NCBI GenBank assembly: GCA_913055565.1
Contig: CAJXKP010000003.1
Location: forward strand, 1-64,000
Direction of reading: 5' to 3'
Source: an uncultured Ectothiorhodospiraceae bacterium
GTDB lineage: Bacteria > Pseudomonadota > Gammaproteobacteria > Nitrococcales > Nitrococcaceae
Length of the DNA: 64,000 nt
A model generated the notes under the pieces. It did no database searches and was not told the origin of the DNA. It worked only from the letters and a program-made list of their open reading frames with translations. Position numbers and translations under genes: made by a program. This document shows positions 1 to 12,300 of the stretch, piece by piece; positions within the stretch are counted from its first letter, which is position 1, and every line of letters starts with the position of its first letter.

Positions 1-93
1 CGCGAGACGGTAGCGACCCTGGCGTTGGTTGACCGCTGGCTAAGCTAGGTGACGACTTGTAGCCTGCTGGTCCCGTTGCCTGGAAATCATGGT

Positions 94-942
94 ATGAGCG
101 ATCAACTGCTGAGGCTTTACCCTGAACCAAATCTCGCCCTGGAGCATAAAGGTCGTTACCTAACCGATCCCTTGGCGGACGATACGCATGCCGGCCCTTT
201 CATCTACAGCAACTTCGTTACCAGCCTCGATGGGCGTATCGCCTTGGCCGAGGGCGCCGACGCCGGACGCGCCGTCCCCCGCGCCATTGCCAATCCTCGG
301 GACTGGCGGCTATTTCAGGAGCTAGCTGGTCGCGCCGAGCTGCTCATCACGTCGGGCCGGTATCTGCGCGATCTCAGTGCCGGCACGGCGCAGGATGTCC
401 TGCCTGTCAGCACCGCCCCGGAGTTTGATGATATCCATGAGTGGCGCCGCGGCCGCGGCATGGCCGCACAGCCGGACGTCTTGGTCCTTAGTACAAGCCT
501 CGACTTCCCGCCCCCGCGTCGCTTAGCCGAGCAGGGTCGCCGCATCCTGGTGCTAACGACGACGGCGGCCGACCCGCACCGGCGTCGCGAGCACGAGGCG
601 GTCGGTGCCGAGGTTATCGCTTGCCACGGTGATGCCGATGGTGTGCTCGGTGACAGCGTGCGTGCGCTCATCGCCGATCAAGGATTCTCCACGGTCTATT
701 CGGTAACCGGTCCGGACGTATTGGCTACGCTCACTCGCGGGGGTGCCCTGGATGCCCTTTTCCTCACCACCGTGCCCCGCATCCTCGCGGGACGGGATTT
801 CAGCACCATTACTCGCGGGGCACCCCTTGAGCCAGCCATGGATCTAAGCCTGACCTCTCTGTACCTGGATACGGCCGGGCAAGCGCGGGCCGGCCAGACG
901 TTCGCCCGCTACGATCGACGTCGCGACACGGGCGAGGCTTAG
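94..942 (+). CDS. RibD C-terminal-domain reductase (pyrimidine reductase family)
   Basis: A 282-residue protein of the RibD_C/dihydrofolate-reductase fold. The motif YSNFVTSLDGRIAL near residues 36-49 is the typical start of this fold, and the Rossmann-like body runs to the C terminus. Family members reduce a pyrimidine or pterin-like ring with NAD(P)H. The true substrate is unknown here: no deaminase domain or other rib gene is nearby, so a riboflavin role is not proven. An in-frame GTG at 49 would add 15 residues; ATG at 94 was chosen because it follows a GGAAAT-like site and puts the conserved motif at the usual distance. It converges on fumC. Confidence 0.75.
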   Translation: MSDQLLRLYPEPNLALEHKGRYLTDPLADDTHAGPFIYSNFVTSLDGRIALAEGADAGRAVPRAIANPRDWRLFQELAGRAELLITSGRYLRDLSAGTAQDVLPVSTAPEFDDIHEWRRGRGMAAQPDVLVLSTSLDFPPPRRLAEQGRRILVLTTTAADPHRRREHEAVGAEVIACHGDADGVLGDSVRALIADQGFSTVYSVTGPDVLATLTRGGALDALFLTTVPRILAGRDFSTITRGAPLEPAMDLSLTSLYLDTAGQARAGQTFARYDRRRDTGEA

Positions 943-987
943 GGAGACCTCCGTCAACGCTGGCGTAACCGCCCGGCTGGCACCGGT

Positions 988-3846
<2,859 letters not shown>

Positions 3847-3849
3847 CCG

Positions 3850-5016
3850 GTGGGACCAGAGGCAATGCTCAGCACGCTCGGTGGCGATACGTTTGTTCAT
3901 GACTACTGGCAGCAGTGCCCTCTAGTCGTGACGGGCGCCTGGCGGAGTCCGCCGCAATTCCTCGGTGCCGATGAACTAGCGGGTCTGGCCACTGATCCGG
4001 CGATCGCGTCGCGCATCGTCATGGGGGATACCGAGGCCGAAGACTGGATGATCATCGAAGGCCCCGTCACCGAGACCTTCTTTAGCGACACCCCGGAGAC
4101 AGACTGGCAACTGACCGTGCACGGCGTCGATCGCCATGTCCCGGTCTACGCAGCGGTACGCGAGGCCTTTCGCTTCCTCCCGGACTGGCGCTTCGATGCC
4201 GTCGCCATAAGCTATTGTGTGCCGGGGGGCACCACGGGCCATAACGAGGATGACGCGGATCTGTTTTTCCTGCAGGTCAGCGGCGATACGGACTGGTCCA
4301 TCCATGAGCCCGTCGAGTCGGCTGCCGGGGCCTGCGGCCAGAGCGCACGGCAAGCCTGGAACCTGCGGACTGGTCCCGGGGATCTGGTGTATCTGCCGCC
4401 CTATACCGGCTACTACGGCGTTGCCCGGACCGAGGGTGTGACCTACTGCATTCGATTTCGCGCGCCAACCCCGGCCGAGCTGTTGCGAACCTGGGCGCAG
4501 GATCGCGCCCAACAGCTCGAGCATCACGCGGACGAGATCGTCAACTCACAAGCACCAGCGGCTAATCCAGCGGCGCTACCAGAGGCCACTCGGGCGCAAC
4601 TGCGTGCGGCCTTGCGGGCCTATCTGGACCCCTCGGACCGTGAACTCGACGAATGGCTCGCGCGTTATCTAACGCGACCGGACGAGACACTCGATGCTGA
4701 ACCGACCGACTCCGCGCCGACGTCGATGGCCATTCGCGAGGCACTGGCGGCAGGACGGGAGCTAGTCGTTGATCCCATGGCCCGCCTGGCATGGTTAACC
4801 ACAGCGGACAACGGCGTATTACTGTACGTCAATGGCTACCCTCAGCCCGCACCATCATCGGCACAGGGCGTTTTGGTCGGCTTCGCGCAGGCCCGGCGTT
4901 TTACGGGCGCGGATCTCGCTACGGCTGACGACGCGGGCGCCGGCGCGGTGGTGGAACTACTCGCAACCGGCCTTCGGTGGGGTTGGTTGGCATTCCACGA
5001 TGAGCTCGTGGGCTAA
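3850..5016 (+). CDS. JmjC/cupin protein of the RoxA (YcfD) family with degraded metal site
   Basis: A 388-residue protein with the layout of ribosomal oxygenases: N-terminal JmjC/cupin barrel (about 1-210), helical dimerisation part and C-terminal winged-helix-like domain. Active relatives hydroxylate an arginine of ribosomal protein L16 using Fe(II) and 2-oxoglutarate bound by HxD...H. Here the first motif reads GHNEDDADLFFLQ (H131-Q143). Aligned on the FLQ end, Asn132 takes the place of the first His and Asp134 is kept. The distal motif reads LPPYTGYYGVA, with Tyr188 where His is expected. The fold is therefore kept but the iron site looks lost. It follows purB by 3 bases, the same neighbour as the cupin gene in Pseudomonas. 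It may be a pseudoenzyme or have a shifted active site. Confidence 0.8.
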   Translation: MGPEAMLSTLGGDTFVHDYWQQCPLVVTGAWRSPPQFLGADELAGLATDPAIASRIVMGDTEAEDWMIIEGPVTETFFSDTPETDWQLTVHGVDRHVPVYAAVREAFRFLPDWRFDAVAISYCVPGGTTGHNEDDADLFFLQVSGDTDWSIHEPVESAAGACGQSARQAWNLRTGPGDLVYLPPYTGYYGVARTEGVTYCIRFRAPTPAELLRTWAQDRAQQLEHHADEIVNSQAPAANPAALPEATRAQLRAALRAYLDPSDRELDEWLARYLTRPDETLDAEPTDSAPTSMAIREALAAGRELVVDPMARLAWLTTADNGVLLYVNGYPQPAPSSAQGVLVGFAQARRFTGADLATADDAGAGAVVELLATGLRWGWLAFHDELVG

Positions 5017-5190
5017 CGACGCTGCTGAAAACCGCTACGACCGGCACCGCTCTAGGGGCCTAGCCTCGCGGCTCTTGCCGTCGGCTCGGCACGCGATGGA
5101 AACTAGTAATGGCGCAAGGGTCGCGGTTGCGGCAAGGACGCGCCGAGAAGCTGGTGCACTGGTGACGCATCCCGGCCTATGGAGGTCAGC

Positions 5191-5709
5191 ATGCCCTATC
5201 CGGATTGGTCTAGTCTCAGTCTAGGCAGCGATGAACAGGTCTATGAGGTCGATGACAGTCAGGCCCTGCGCGATGCCGTAGCCGCGCTCGCCGCTCAGGC
5301 CCGGCGCCGGATCGAGGTCCTAACGCCCGACCTCGAAGCTACACTCTATGATACGCCGGATTTCCTTGAAGCCGTGCGGGACCTTGCGATCGCTAGCTCG
5401 CGCACCCACCTGCGCTTCCTCGTCGGCGATAGTCAGCGCGCCGTTAAACAGGGACACCGCCTGATCGAATTGGCACGACGGCTATCGACGCCCGTGGATC
5501 TGAACCAACCGGGCCCAACGGCGGAGCTCGGGAGCGAGGCCTTCCTGCTGGCCGATGGTCGAGGGCTGTACTGGCGTGCGGATACGGACAGCACACGGGC
5601 GATCGTCTGCTTCAATGACCCGAGCGGGACCAGACGCCTACGCCACCGATTCGATCAACTTTGGGAGGAGTCGCGGCCCGACCCCGAGATGCGCCGACTG
5701 CATGTCTAG
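5191..5709 (+). CDS. conserved hypothetical protein (DUF7931-like)
   Basis: A 172-residue soluble protein without signal peptide or membrane segment. It contains repeated beta-alpha stretches (RRIEVLTPDLEATLYD, HLRFLVGDSQRAVKQGHRLIELARRL) and ends in a short RRLRHRFDQLWEES helix, resembling the domain I recall as DUF7931, often attached to a GNAT acetyltransferase next to RoxA/PurB. No acetyltransferase part is present. ATG 5191 was chosen because GGAGGT at 5180-5185 sits 5 bases upstream; the in-frame ATG at 5179 overlaps that ribosome-binding site. Function unknown. The 174 bp before it hold no clear gene. Confidence 0.6.
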   Translation: MPYPDWSSLSLGSDEQVYEVDDSQALRDAVAALAAQARRRIEVLTPDLEATLYDTPDFLEAVRDLAIASSRTHLRFLVGDSQRAVKQGHRLIELARRLSTPVDLNQPGPTAELGSEAFLLADGRGLYWRADTDSTRAIVCFNDPSGTRRLRHRFDQLWEESRPDPEMRRLHV

Positions 5710-5732
5710 GGCAACGCTGAGAGTCTCCCTAG
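5706..5732 (+). terminator. possible hairpin at the end of the DUF7931-like gene
   Basis: The arms CTAGGG and CCCTAG enclose 15 bases and overlap the TAG stop codon. There is no T tract, so termination is uncertain. The segment GGCAACGCTGA inside it also occurs at the ends of the palindromic element downstream of hrpA. Confidence 0.3.
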
Positions 5733-5756
5733 CCCGCCTAACGACGGGTGATCCGC

Positions 5757-6353
5757 TCAACCCGAGTGCCAACGATCCGCCAGGCGCTGCCTATTCAGGG
5801 CCAACCACTGTAGGGCCAGGATCAGCTGGGCGGCATGAATGCCACCGCTCGCTATCAGGCTCAGCGCCTCGTCCAGGGCCAGGACGTGGACGCGGATATC
5901 CTCGCCCTCGGCTGCCAAGCCATGGATGCCACCCAGTGCCGAGGTGTCTGTAAGCCCGCAGAACACGGTTTGTTCCTCGCTATTACCACCGGGGCTGACC
6001 AGATAGCGTGCCACGAATTCGAGGTGGTCGAGATGGCATCCCGCCTCCTCGTAGGCCTCCCGATGCGCCACCGCTTGAGCCGTCTCACCCGGCTCGATGA
6101 CCCCTGCGACCGCCTCGAGGACCCATGGTCCCTGGGGATGCCGAAGCGCCCCAATGCGGAACTGCTCGATCACCGCAACCTCATCGCGCTGCGGATCATA
6201 GGGGAGTACACCAACCGACTGGCCGGGCTCAAAGCACTCACGCATGACGGGCTGGCTCATGCCACCGCTGAACAACGCATGCCGTAGCCAGTAGCGCCGC
6301 GCCTCAAAGAAGCCCTGATAGATCAGCTCGTTGCTCTGGATCTCGAAATGCAT
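5757..6353 (-). CDS. nudF: ADP-ribose pyrophosphatase (Nudix hydrolase)
   Basis: A 198-residue Nudix hydrolase predicted to split ADP-ribose into AMP and ribose 5-phosphate. The Nudix box GVIEPGETAQAVAHREAYEEAG follows the Gx5Ex7REUxEExGU pattern, and the preceding EQFRIGALRHPQGPWVLE is typical of the NudF/TrgB group. A GGAGA ribosome-binding site precedes the ATG. It is the last gene of cysM - exonuclease - rlmD - nudF, starting 8 bases after the rlmD stop. Confidence 0.9.
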   Translation of the reverse strand: MHFEIQSNELIYQGFFEARRYWLRHALFSGGMSQPVMRECFEPGQSVGVLPYDPQRDEVAVIEQFRIGALRHPQGPWVLEAVAGVIEPGETAQAVAHREAYEEAGCHLDHLEFVARYLVSPGGNSEEQTVFCGLTDTSALGGIHGLAAEGEDIRVHVLALDEALSLIASGGIHAAQLILALQWLALNRQRLADRWHSG

Positions 6354-6361
6354 GGGTCTCC

Positions 6362-7693
6362 CTAGCGGCGTTCAAACACCGCCATGCTCTCCACGTGTGC
6401 CGTATGCGGGAACATATCCATCACTCCGGCCGCGGTGAGGCGGTAGCCGTGGTTGTGCACGAGGGATCCGGCGTCGCGAGCCAAGGTCGCCGGACCGCAG
6501 GCCACGTAGACGATGCGCTCGGGGGCGAGCTTTGCCACTGCCGGCAGCACCTCAGCGGCCCCCGAGCGAGGCGGATCGAGCAGTACGCGATCCACGCCTT
6601 GAGACAACCACGGTTGATCGCCCAATTCCGCCGTCAAGTCGCCCGTGTGGAAGCTCGTGCGCCCAGCCAGGCCGTTTCTGTCAGCGTTCTCGCGGGCCCG
6701 CTCCACCAGGGGCGCTTCGCCCTCGACCCCGACCACCGAGGCCGATTGCGTCGCCAGCGGCAGACTGAAATTGCCGAGGCCACAGAACAGATCCAACACG
6801 CGACTCTCGGGGGTCGGCGCCAGGAGCTCCACAGCCTGATCAACGATGGCACGGTTCATGGTGCCATTGACCTGAGTAAAATCCGTGGGCTCAAAGCGCA
6901 ACCGAATCCCGAAGCTGGGCAGCTCGTAGCTCAACTCGGGCGTTGTCGGCCACAGCGGCGCCACAGTGGATTCATCACCCGGTTGCTCGTAGACGAACAG
7001 ACCGCTGCGTTTGCCGAATTCGATCAGGGTATCGCGATCGTGCTCGCTCCACGGCGCGAGATTCCGAAAGATCAGCGCGACGGCGTCGTCGCCCGCGGCG
7101 ACCTCGATCTGCGGCACACGGTCGAGGTTATCCAGGCTGCGTATGAGCGACGATAGCTCCCCGAGTCGCGATGCCACACGCTCATCGAGGACATGACACT
7201 CGTGGATGTCCGCAACGAAGGGGCTGTGTTTTTCCCGAAAGCCCACCAATACTCGATCATCCTTGCGCGGCACGTACTTGACACCAAGACGCGCCTTACG
7301 CCGATAGCCCCAGACCGGGCCCGTTAGCGCTGGCAGCCAGCGCTCCGGCTGGACAGCTCCCATATGCCGGAAGTGCTCGGCGAGCACCTCCGCCTTGTGG
7401 GCGATCTGATCGGCCGTCTCCAGGTGCTGCAGACTACAGCCACCGCAGACCCCGAAATGCGGGCATCGCGCGTCGATACGTTGCGGTGAGGGGTCGAGGA
7501 CCTCGTCGGTAATGCCCTCGTCGCGTTGGCTGCGCCGGCGAGTATAGCGAAAGCGTACATGCTCGCCAGGGAGCGCACCATCGATGAAAACGATCTTGTC
7601 GTTGACATGGGCGATGCCGCGGCCCTCATGGCTTAGCCCCTCGATGCGCGCGTCGACCGGTTCCTTGGGGATGCGTTGGCGGCGGCGTCCCAT
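6362..7693 (-). CDS. rlmD: 23S rRNA (uracil-1939-C5)-methyltransferase RlmD
   Basis: A 443-residue SAM-dependent methyltransferase for U1939 of 23S rRNA. It has an N-terminal TRAM/OB domain (RIEGLSHEGRGIAHVNDKIVFIDGALPGE), the Cys cluster CPHFGVCGGC that binds a 4Fe-4S cluster, a Rossmann domain with LDLFCGLGNFSLPLA, the DPPRSGA motif and the nucleophile segment VACGPATLARD. The frame is open further upstream, but ATG 7693 gives the family-like start and lies 8 bases after the exonuclease stop. The longer form would overlap that gene by about 95 bases. Confidence 0.95.
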   Translation of the reverse strand: MGRRRQRIPKEPVDARIEGLSHEGRGIAHVNDKIVFIDGALPGEHVRFRYTRRRSQRDEGITDEVLDPSPQRIDARCPHFGVCGGCSLQHLETADQIAHKAEVLAEHFRHMGAVQPERWLPALTGPVWGYRRKARLGVKYVPRKDDRVLVGFREKHSPFVADIHECHVLDERVASRLGELSSLIRSLDNLDRVPQIEVAAGDDAVALIFRNLAPWSEHDRDTLIEFGKRSGLFVYEQPGDESTVAPLWPTTPELSYELPSFGIRLRFEPTDFTQVNGTMNRAIVDQAVELLAPTPESRVLDLFCGLGNFSLPLATQSASVVGVEGEAPLVERARENADRNGLAGRTSFHTGDLTAELGDQPWLSQGVDRVLLDPPRSGAAEVLPAVAKLAPERIVYVACGPATLARDAGSLVHNHGYRLTAAGVMDMFPHTAHVESMAVFERR

Positions 7694-7700
7694 TCGACCC

Positions 7701-8492
7701 TCAAGCCTCCGGGGTCGGTTGTGATTGCCAGGCGTCGAGAAACGCCGCGGCATGGGATTCGGCCATTTCCGAGAGGCTCGATCGGACCCGCTCACAGGCG
7801 GTGGTGTAGCTGTCGTCCATTAGGTTCCCCCGCATATATTCGAACCGCAAGAACAGCAGATACGTATTGAGGGCATCCACCTCGCAGTAACGCCGAACCG
7901 CATCGATCTCGCCGGCCGCCACCGCGGCTTGGACGTCGCCGCCGGACATACCCATCTTGCCCGGCAAACCGCACAACGAGGCGACCTCATCCAGGGGGGC
8001 GGCCGAGCGTAGCTGATACCCGGATAGCACATCCATGAGATCAAGATGCCCCTCATGGAAGCGATTCAGGTAGTTGTTCCAGCGGAATGAGCGCTCATTC
8101 TGGCCGCTTTCCCAATAACACGGCGCGCGGACGCCATGGCGCAAGGCCCGGTAATGGAGCACCGGTAGATCGAAGCCGCTCCCGTTCCACGAGACCAACT
8201 GCGGCCGATACCGATCGAGACCATCGAAGAAACGCTGAATGATCGCACTCTCCGGCTCCCCCTCGTGGCCGAGAGAGAAGACGAGGAAGCGATCACCGAT
8301 ACAGGCGGCGATCGATATAACGGCCACACGATGCAGATGATGCGGCAGGAACTCGTTCCCCCCGGTACGAGCCCGCCGCATGGCGAGCATGGCGCTGGTG
8401 ATCTCGTCGTCCGGCAAACCGCCGAGCCCGTGAATACCCGCGCCGCCGACCGTGTCGGGCACGGTCTCGATATCGAACGCGAAGACGTTCAT
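7701..8492 (-). CDS. 3'-5' exonuclease related to the PolB proofreading domain
   Basis: A 263-residue DEDD-type exonuclease of the DNA_pol_B_exo2 group. The first catalytic motif FDIET covers residues 6-10. The second (SWNGSGFDLPVL) is of the ExoII type with Asn and Asp, and the C-terminal helix holds the ExoIII-type YCEVDALNTYLLFLR with its Asp. Such proteins are stand-alone exonucleases of unclear substrate. ATG 8492 was preferred over GTG two codons earlier. It lies between cysM and rlmD on the same strand. Confidence 0.85.
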   Translation of the reverse strand: MNVFAFDIETVPDTVGGAGIHGLGGLPDDEITSAMLAMRRARTGGNEFLPHHLHRVAVISIAACIGDRFLVFSLGHEGEPESAIIQRFFDGLDRYRPQLVSWNGSGFDLPVLHYRALRHGVRAPCYWESGQNERSFRWNNYLNRFHEGHLDLMDVLSGYQLRSAAPLDEVASLCGLPGKMGMSGGDVQAAVAAGEIDAVRRYCEVDALNTYLLFLRFEYMRGNLMDDSYTTACERVRSSLSEMAESHAAAFLDAWQSQPTPEA

Positions 8493-8571
8493 CGGCACGG
8501 CCCGACGACGACACTACGACCGGCATGACGGCGCATCCCGGCTACCAAGTGCCCAAGTCCTTTCGGGAACT

Positions 8572-9462
8572 TCAATCCGGAAACACCCCGGACGATAGGT
8601 AGCGATCACCCCGGTCACAAACAATAGCAGCGATGGTGGCGTTCTCGAGTTCCTGACACAGCCGCAGGGCAACGCTCAGGCATCCCCCGGACGAGATGCC
8701 GCCCATGATGCCCTCCTCGGCGGCGAGCCGGCGCGTCATCGCCTCGGCGTCGGGCTGACTGACCTCGAGGATGCGATGAACGCGCTCACGCTGGTATATC
8801 CGCGGCAAGTAGGCCTCGGGCCATTTGCGTATCCCCGGAATGCGTGCTCCCTCACTGGGCTGGACGCCAACGACCTCGACGCCCGTCTCGTTGTCGGCGA
8901 AAAAGCGCGACGAGCCCATGACCGTGCCTGTTGTGCCCATGGAGGCTACAAAATGGGTCAACTCGCCCCCGGTAGCGCGCCAAATCTCCGGGGCAGTCCC
9001 CTCGTAATGGGCGCGCCAATTATCGTCATTCGCGAACTGGTCAAGGATGTAGCCCTCGCCGTCGGCGTGCATACGCGCCGCCAGGTCTCTCGCGCCCTCC
9101 ATGCCGTCGTCACCGCTGACTAGGACCAGCTGCGCGCCATAGGCGCGCATGGACGCACGCCGCTCCGAGGTCATGTTCTCCGGCATGACTAGGACCATGT
9201 GATAGCCGCGAATAGCGGCCGCCATGGCCAGAGCGATACCGGTATTGCCACTAGTCGCCTCAATGAGGGTATCGCCCGGTGTGATCTCACCGCGCTCCTC
9301 GGCGCGGCGTATCATATTCATGGCGGGCCGATCCTTGACCGATCCCGCTGGGTTGTTCCCTTCAAGCTTGAGTAACAGGGTGTTCGAACCCGTGTCGGCC
9401 ACGCGGCCCACCCGCACCAACGGTGTCGAGCCGACGCAGTCCTCTATATCCCGATAATCCAT
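8572..9462 (-). CDS. cysM: cysteine synthase B
   Basis: A 296-residue PLP enzyme that makes cysteine from O-acetylserine and sulfide or thiosulfate. The PLP-lysine motif is KLEGNNPAGSVKDRPA, and the phosphate-binding loop is EATSGNTGIALA. ATG 9462 was chosen because MDYRDIEDCVGSTPLVRV is the normal family start, nine codons inside the open frame. A TATAAT box (positions 9470-9475, minus strand) lies so close to this ATG that a nearly leaderless transcript is implied. It heads the operon that continues into the exonuclease, rlmD and nudF, and it diverges from barA. Confidence 0.95.
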   Translation of the reverse strand: MDYRDIEDCVGSTPLVRVGRVADTGSNTLLLKLEGNNPAGSVKDRPAMNMIRRAEERGEITPGDTLIEATSGNTGIALAMAAAIRGYHMVLVMPENMTSERRASMRAYGAQLVLVSGDDGMEGARDLAARMHADGEGYILDQFANDDNWRAHYEGTAPEIWRATGGELTHFVASMGTTGTVMGSSRFFADNETGVEVVGVQPSEGARIPGIRKWPEAYLPRIYQRERVHRILEVSQPDAEAMTRRLAAEEGIMGGISSGGCLSVALRLCQELENATIAAIVCDRGDRYLSSGVFPD

Positions 9463-9469
9463 GGGCCGG

Positions 9470-9475
9470 ATTATA
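9470..9475 (-). promoter_or_regulatory. cysM: -10 box of cysM
   Basis: A perfect TATAAT on the minus strand, ending 8 bases before the cysM ATG. No good -35 hexamer is visible at 17-18 bases upstream. The predicted transcription start falls within 1-2 bases of the start codon. Confidence 0.45.
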
Positions 9476-9573
9476 AGGCAAGCAGCCACAGCGCGGAAAC
9501 GCGTCAGTCATGATTCCACGGCGCGGCTAGTCACTTGCTATGATGCCGACCGACCCAGCCAACGGTGTCTGCC

Positions 9574-12288
9574 ATGGCTCGCGCAAGACAGGGACGCGGT
9601 GTTCGCGGCCGCCTCTACACGGCCATCCTCGTGCCGACAGGCCTGATCCTCTGCATCGGTTTGGTACTGTACGGCTGGGCTCAGCTCGGTGTGCTGGCGC
9701 TATCGCTGCGTCAGGATATCGCCGCCTACGCACGCGAGACCGCCCCATCACTTGCGCCAGCGCTGGAGCAAGCGGATCGGCCGCGAATACAGTCCCATTT
9801 ACGCGAGCTCATAGAACGCCCTGATATCGCCTCGGCGGAGTTGAGAGCAGCCGGCGCTAGCCAGGCCATCGCCGACGCGTCAGGTGGCCGCAACGCATAC
9901 CGCGACTTCGCGGCCTGGCTCGCTACCGCATTGGATCGCCACAGCGTTGCTGCCCACGGCGTTAGCGTCGATGTGGCTGACGGACGTGCCTCGGGCGGAC
10001 AAGCGTTACCAACGACACTGACGTTAAAACCGGCCCCCGCCGAGCTGGGACATCGCTTCATGGCGGCCATGATGCCAGCGGTCGTACTCGCTGCGTTCGC
10101 GCTGCTGGTCGCCTTGGCAATGACCGTATGGGTAAGTCGCGGGCTGATTACACGGCTGGAGCGGCTCAAGATCCATCTGGCTAGCCTCGCCAACGAGGAC
10201 ATCGGGCGGCGCCTGCACGAGGACGGCCGGGGCCTAATCGGCGAAATCGAAGCGACCACGAATCGCACAGCCGAGAGCCTGCAACATCGGCAACAGACGC
10301 TACGCCGACAAATCCACGACACAACGGCGGAATTACGACAAACGCTCAAATCCGTCGAGGTACAAAACAGTGAGCTCGACGACGCGCGCCGACGCGCTCA
10401 GGAAGCGAATAAGGTCAAGTCGGAGTTCTTGGCCAACGTCAGCCACGAGATACGCACGCCCATCAACGGCATCGTCGGCTTCGCCGATCTGCTCTATCAC
10501 ACCTCCCTGGACGTCGAGCAGGCGGACTACGTCAGCACCATCCGCGAGTCCTGCACCAACCTTTTGACCATCGTCAACGACATCCTCGACTTCTCGAAGA
10601 TCGAGGCCGGCAAGCTCGTTATCGATAACATCGCCTTCGATCTGCGCGATAGTGTCGAGGAGGTGCTGTCGCTACTGGCGCCCGCCGCTTATGGCAAGCG
10701 CCTCGAGCTGGTGCATTTCATCTACGATGATGTCCCACTCAAGCTCTTTGGCGACCCCATCCGCATTCGCCAGGTCTTAACGAATCTGGTCCATAACGCG
10801 ATCAAGTTCACGCCATCCGGGCGCATCGTCGTGCGGGTCATGCTTGAAGAGGACTATGGCGATGTGGCCGAGCTCATGGTCAGCGTGGCGGATACGGGGA
10901 TCGGGCTGAGCGAGGCCGATCAGGACAAGCTCTTTACCGCCTTCAGTCAGGGCGATACGTCGATGACACGACGTTTCGGCGGTGCCGGGTTGGGCCTGAT
11001 CATCTCTAGCAAGCTGCTCGAGCAGATGGGCGGCGAGATCGGGCTGACCAGCGAATCCAATTCCGGGGCAACGTTTTGGTTCACGATGCGGCTGCAAAAG
11101 CAACCCATCGTCGAGGCCAACACCAGCACCGAGGCTGAGACCAACCCGCTGGCCGCCGCGCACGCCTTGGTACTCGATGAGCAGCCCCTATCGCGCCTGG
11201 CACTGGGCCATCTGGTGAGAAGCTGGGGCCTGGATGTCCTGGAGACGGAGAGCCGGGAACGCTTCGTTAACTTCGCCCAGACGCCGGGGTATTGGGATGT
11301 GCTTATCGTCGGCTTTACGCGTCAGGATCTCAGTGCGCGGGTTCCCGAGGCCGTGCTGTCACAGCTGCGCCATACCGACGCCCCGCTGGTGGTCATGGCC
11401 AGCACCGTCGATCGCAACGAACTACGCTCGCTGTATCACCGCGGCGCCGCTGCCTGTCTCCCCAAGGCCGTCCGCCGGCAGACGGTCTACCGTGAGCTAT
11501 GCCGTATCGTCGCGCCGGAGAGTGCCCCCACAACCCCCCGCTCGACGGAGGAACTGACGCACACGACCCCCGACCCGCGCGTTGGGCAACGCATCTTGGC
11601 GGTGGATGATAACGACATCAATCTCAAGCTGGTCAGTCATATCGCCCAACGCACCGGCGCCGAGGTGGTTGAGGCGCGCGATGGCCAAGAGGCGATCAAC
11701 GCCTGCCGTTACCAGCGTTTCGATCTCATCCTGATGGATATCCACATGCCGGGCCTGAGTGGGGAGGATGCTGCCGCGCGTATCCAACAACTCCACGAGC
11801 GCGGCGCCATTCCCCGCGTTGTCGGGCTGACGGCCAACGCGATGCCCGGCGAACGCGAGCGGCTACTGGAAGCGGGCTTGGATGAGTGCTTGATCAAGCC
11901 CATCACCGAGGACAAGCTACAATCGGCCATGCAGGCAGCGAACGCAGCGCCCGGATCGGTGCCTCAACCGTTGGAGGGCAGCGAAGCGAGCGCTCCCGAC
12001 GAGCGCCCGGACGTCAAGACCATGCTCATCGCCGACCTACCGCAGCATCGACAACGGATCCGGCGCGCCTATCGCGAGAATGACCTCGAGGCCCTGGGCG
12101 AGGCCGTCCACAAATTGCACGGCGGGGTCGCCGTATGTCACCTACCACAGCTGCGCGCGGCCTGTCAGCACCTCGAGGAGCGAATCCATGACCGCGATAC
12201 GGTGGCCGTCCCCGGGGCTATGAAGCAGGTCACGGACGCCATCGAAAGCCTCATGGCCCAGCAGCAGTCCACTATCGTCGAGGCCTAA
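9574..12288 (+). CDS. barA: BarA/GacS-type hybrid sensor histidine kinase
   Basis: A 904-residue inner-membrane tripartite kinase that would phosphorylate a UvrY/GacA-type regulator (not in the window). Visible order: TM1 (about 14-37), short periplasmic loop, TM2 (about 167-187), HAMP, HisKA with His291 in NVSHEIRTP, HATPase with N and G boxes, a degenerate receiver (about 530-645), a full receiver with DD pair and Asp722 ([10 protein letters not shown]), and an Hpt domain with His846 in HKLHGG. In the first receiver the phosphoacceptor position is Gly580 (DVLIVGF), so it cannot take phosphate in the usual way. The GTG at 9565 is an alternative start. It converges on acpS across a short ATCCC/GGGAT hairpin. 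Confidence 0.93.
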   Translation: MARARQGRGVRGRLYTAILVPTGLILCIGLVLYGWAQLGVLALSLRQDIAAYARETAPSLAPALEQADRPRIQSHLRELIERPDIASAELRAAGASQAIADASGGRNAYRDFAAWLATALDRHSVAAHGVSVDVADGRASGGQALPTTLTLKPAPAELGHRFMAAMMPAVVLAAFALLVALAMTVWVSRGLITRLERLKIHLASLANEDIGRRLHEDGRGLIGEIEATTNRTAESLQHRQQTLRRQIHDTTAELRQTLKSVEVQNSELDDARRRAQEANKVKSEFLANVSHEIRTPINGIVGFADLLYHTSLDVEQADYVSTIRESCTNLLTIVNDILDFSKIEAGKLVIDNIAFDLRDSVEEVLSLLAPAAYGKRLELVHFIYDDVPLKLFGDPIRIRQVLTNLVHNAIKFTPSGRIVVRVMLEEDYGDVAELMVSVADTGIGLSEADQDKLFTAFSQGDTSMTRRFGGAGLGLIISSKLLEQMGGEIGLTSESNSGATFWFTMRLQKQPIVEANTSTEAETNPLAAAHALVLDEQPLSRLALGHLVRSWGLDVLETESRERFVNFAQTPGYWDVLIVGFTRQDLSARVPEAVLSQLRHTDAPLVVMASTVDRNELRSLYHRGAAACLPKAVRRQTVYRELCRIVAPESAPTTPRSTEELTHTTPDPRVGQRILAVDDNDINLKLVSHIAQRTGAEVVEARDGQEAINACRYQRFDLILMDIHMPGLSGEDAAARIQQLHERGAIPRVVGLTANAMPGERERLLEAGLDECLIKPITEDKLQSAMQAANAAPGSVPQPLEGSEASAPDERPDVKTMLIADLPQHRQRIRRAYRENDLEALGEAVHKLHGGVAVCHLPQLRAACQHLEERIHDRDTVAVPGAMKQVTDAIESLMAQQQSTIVEA

Positions 12289-12300
12289 TCCCAACCGGGA

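Noticed and set aside
5110-5166. An 18-codon frame (MAQGSRLRQGRAEKLVHW) before the DUF7931-like gene
   Set aside because: Short enough to occur by chance and without a clear ribosome-binding site or conserved context.
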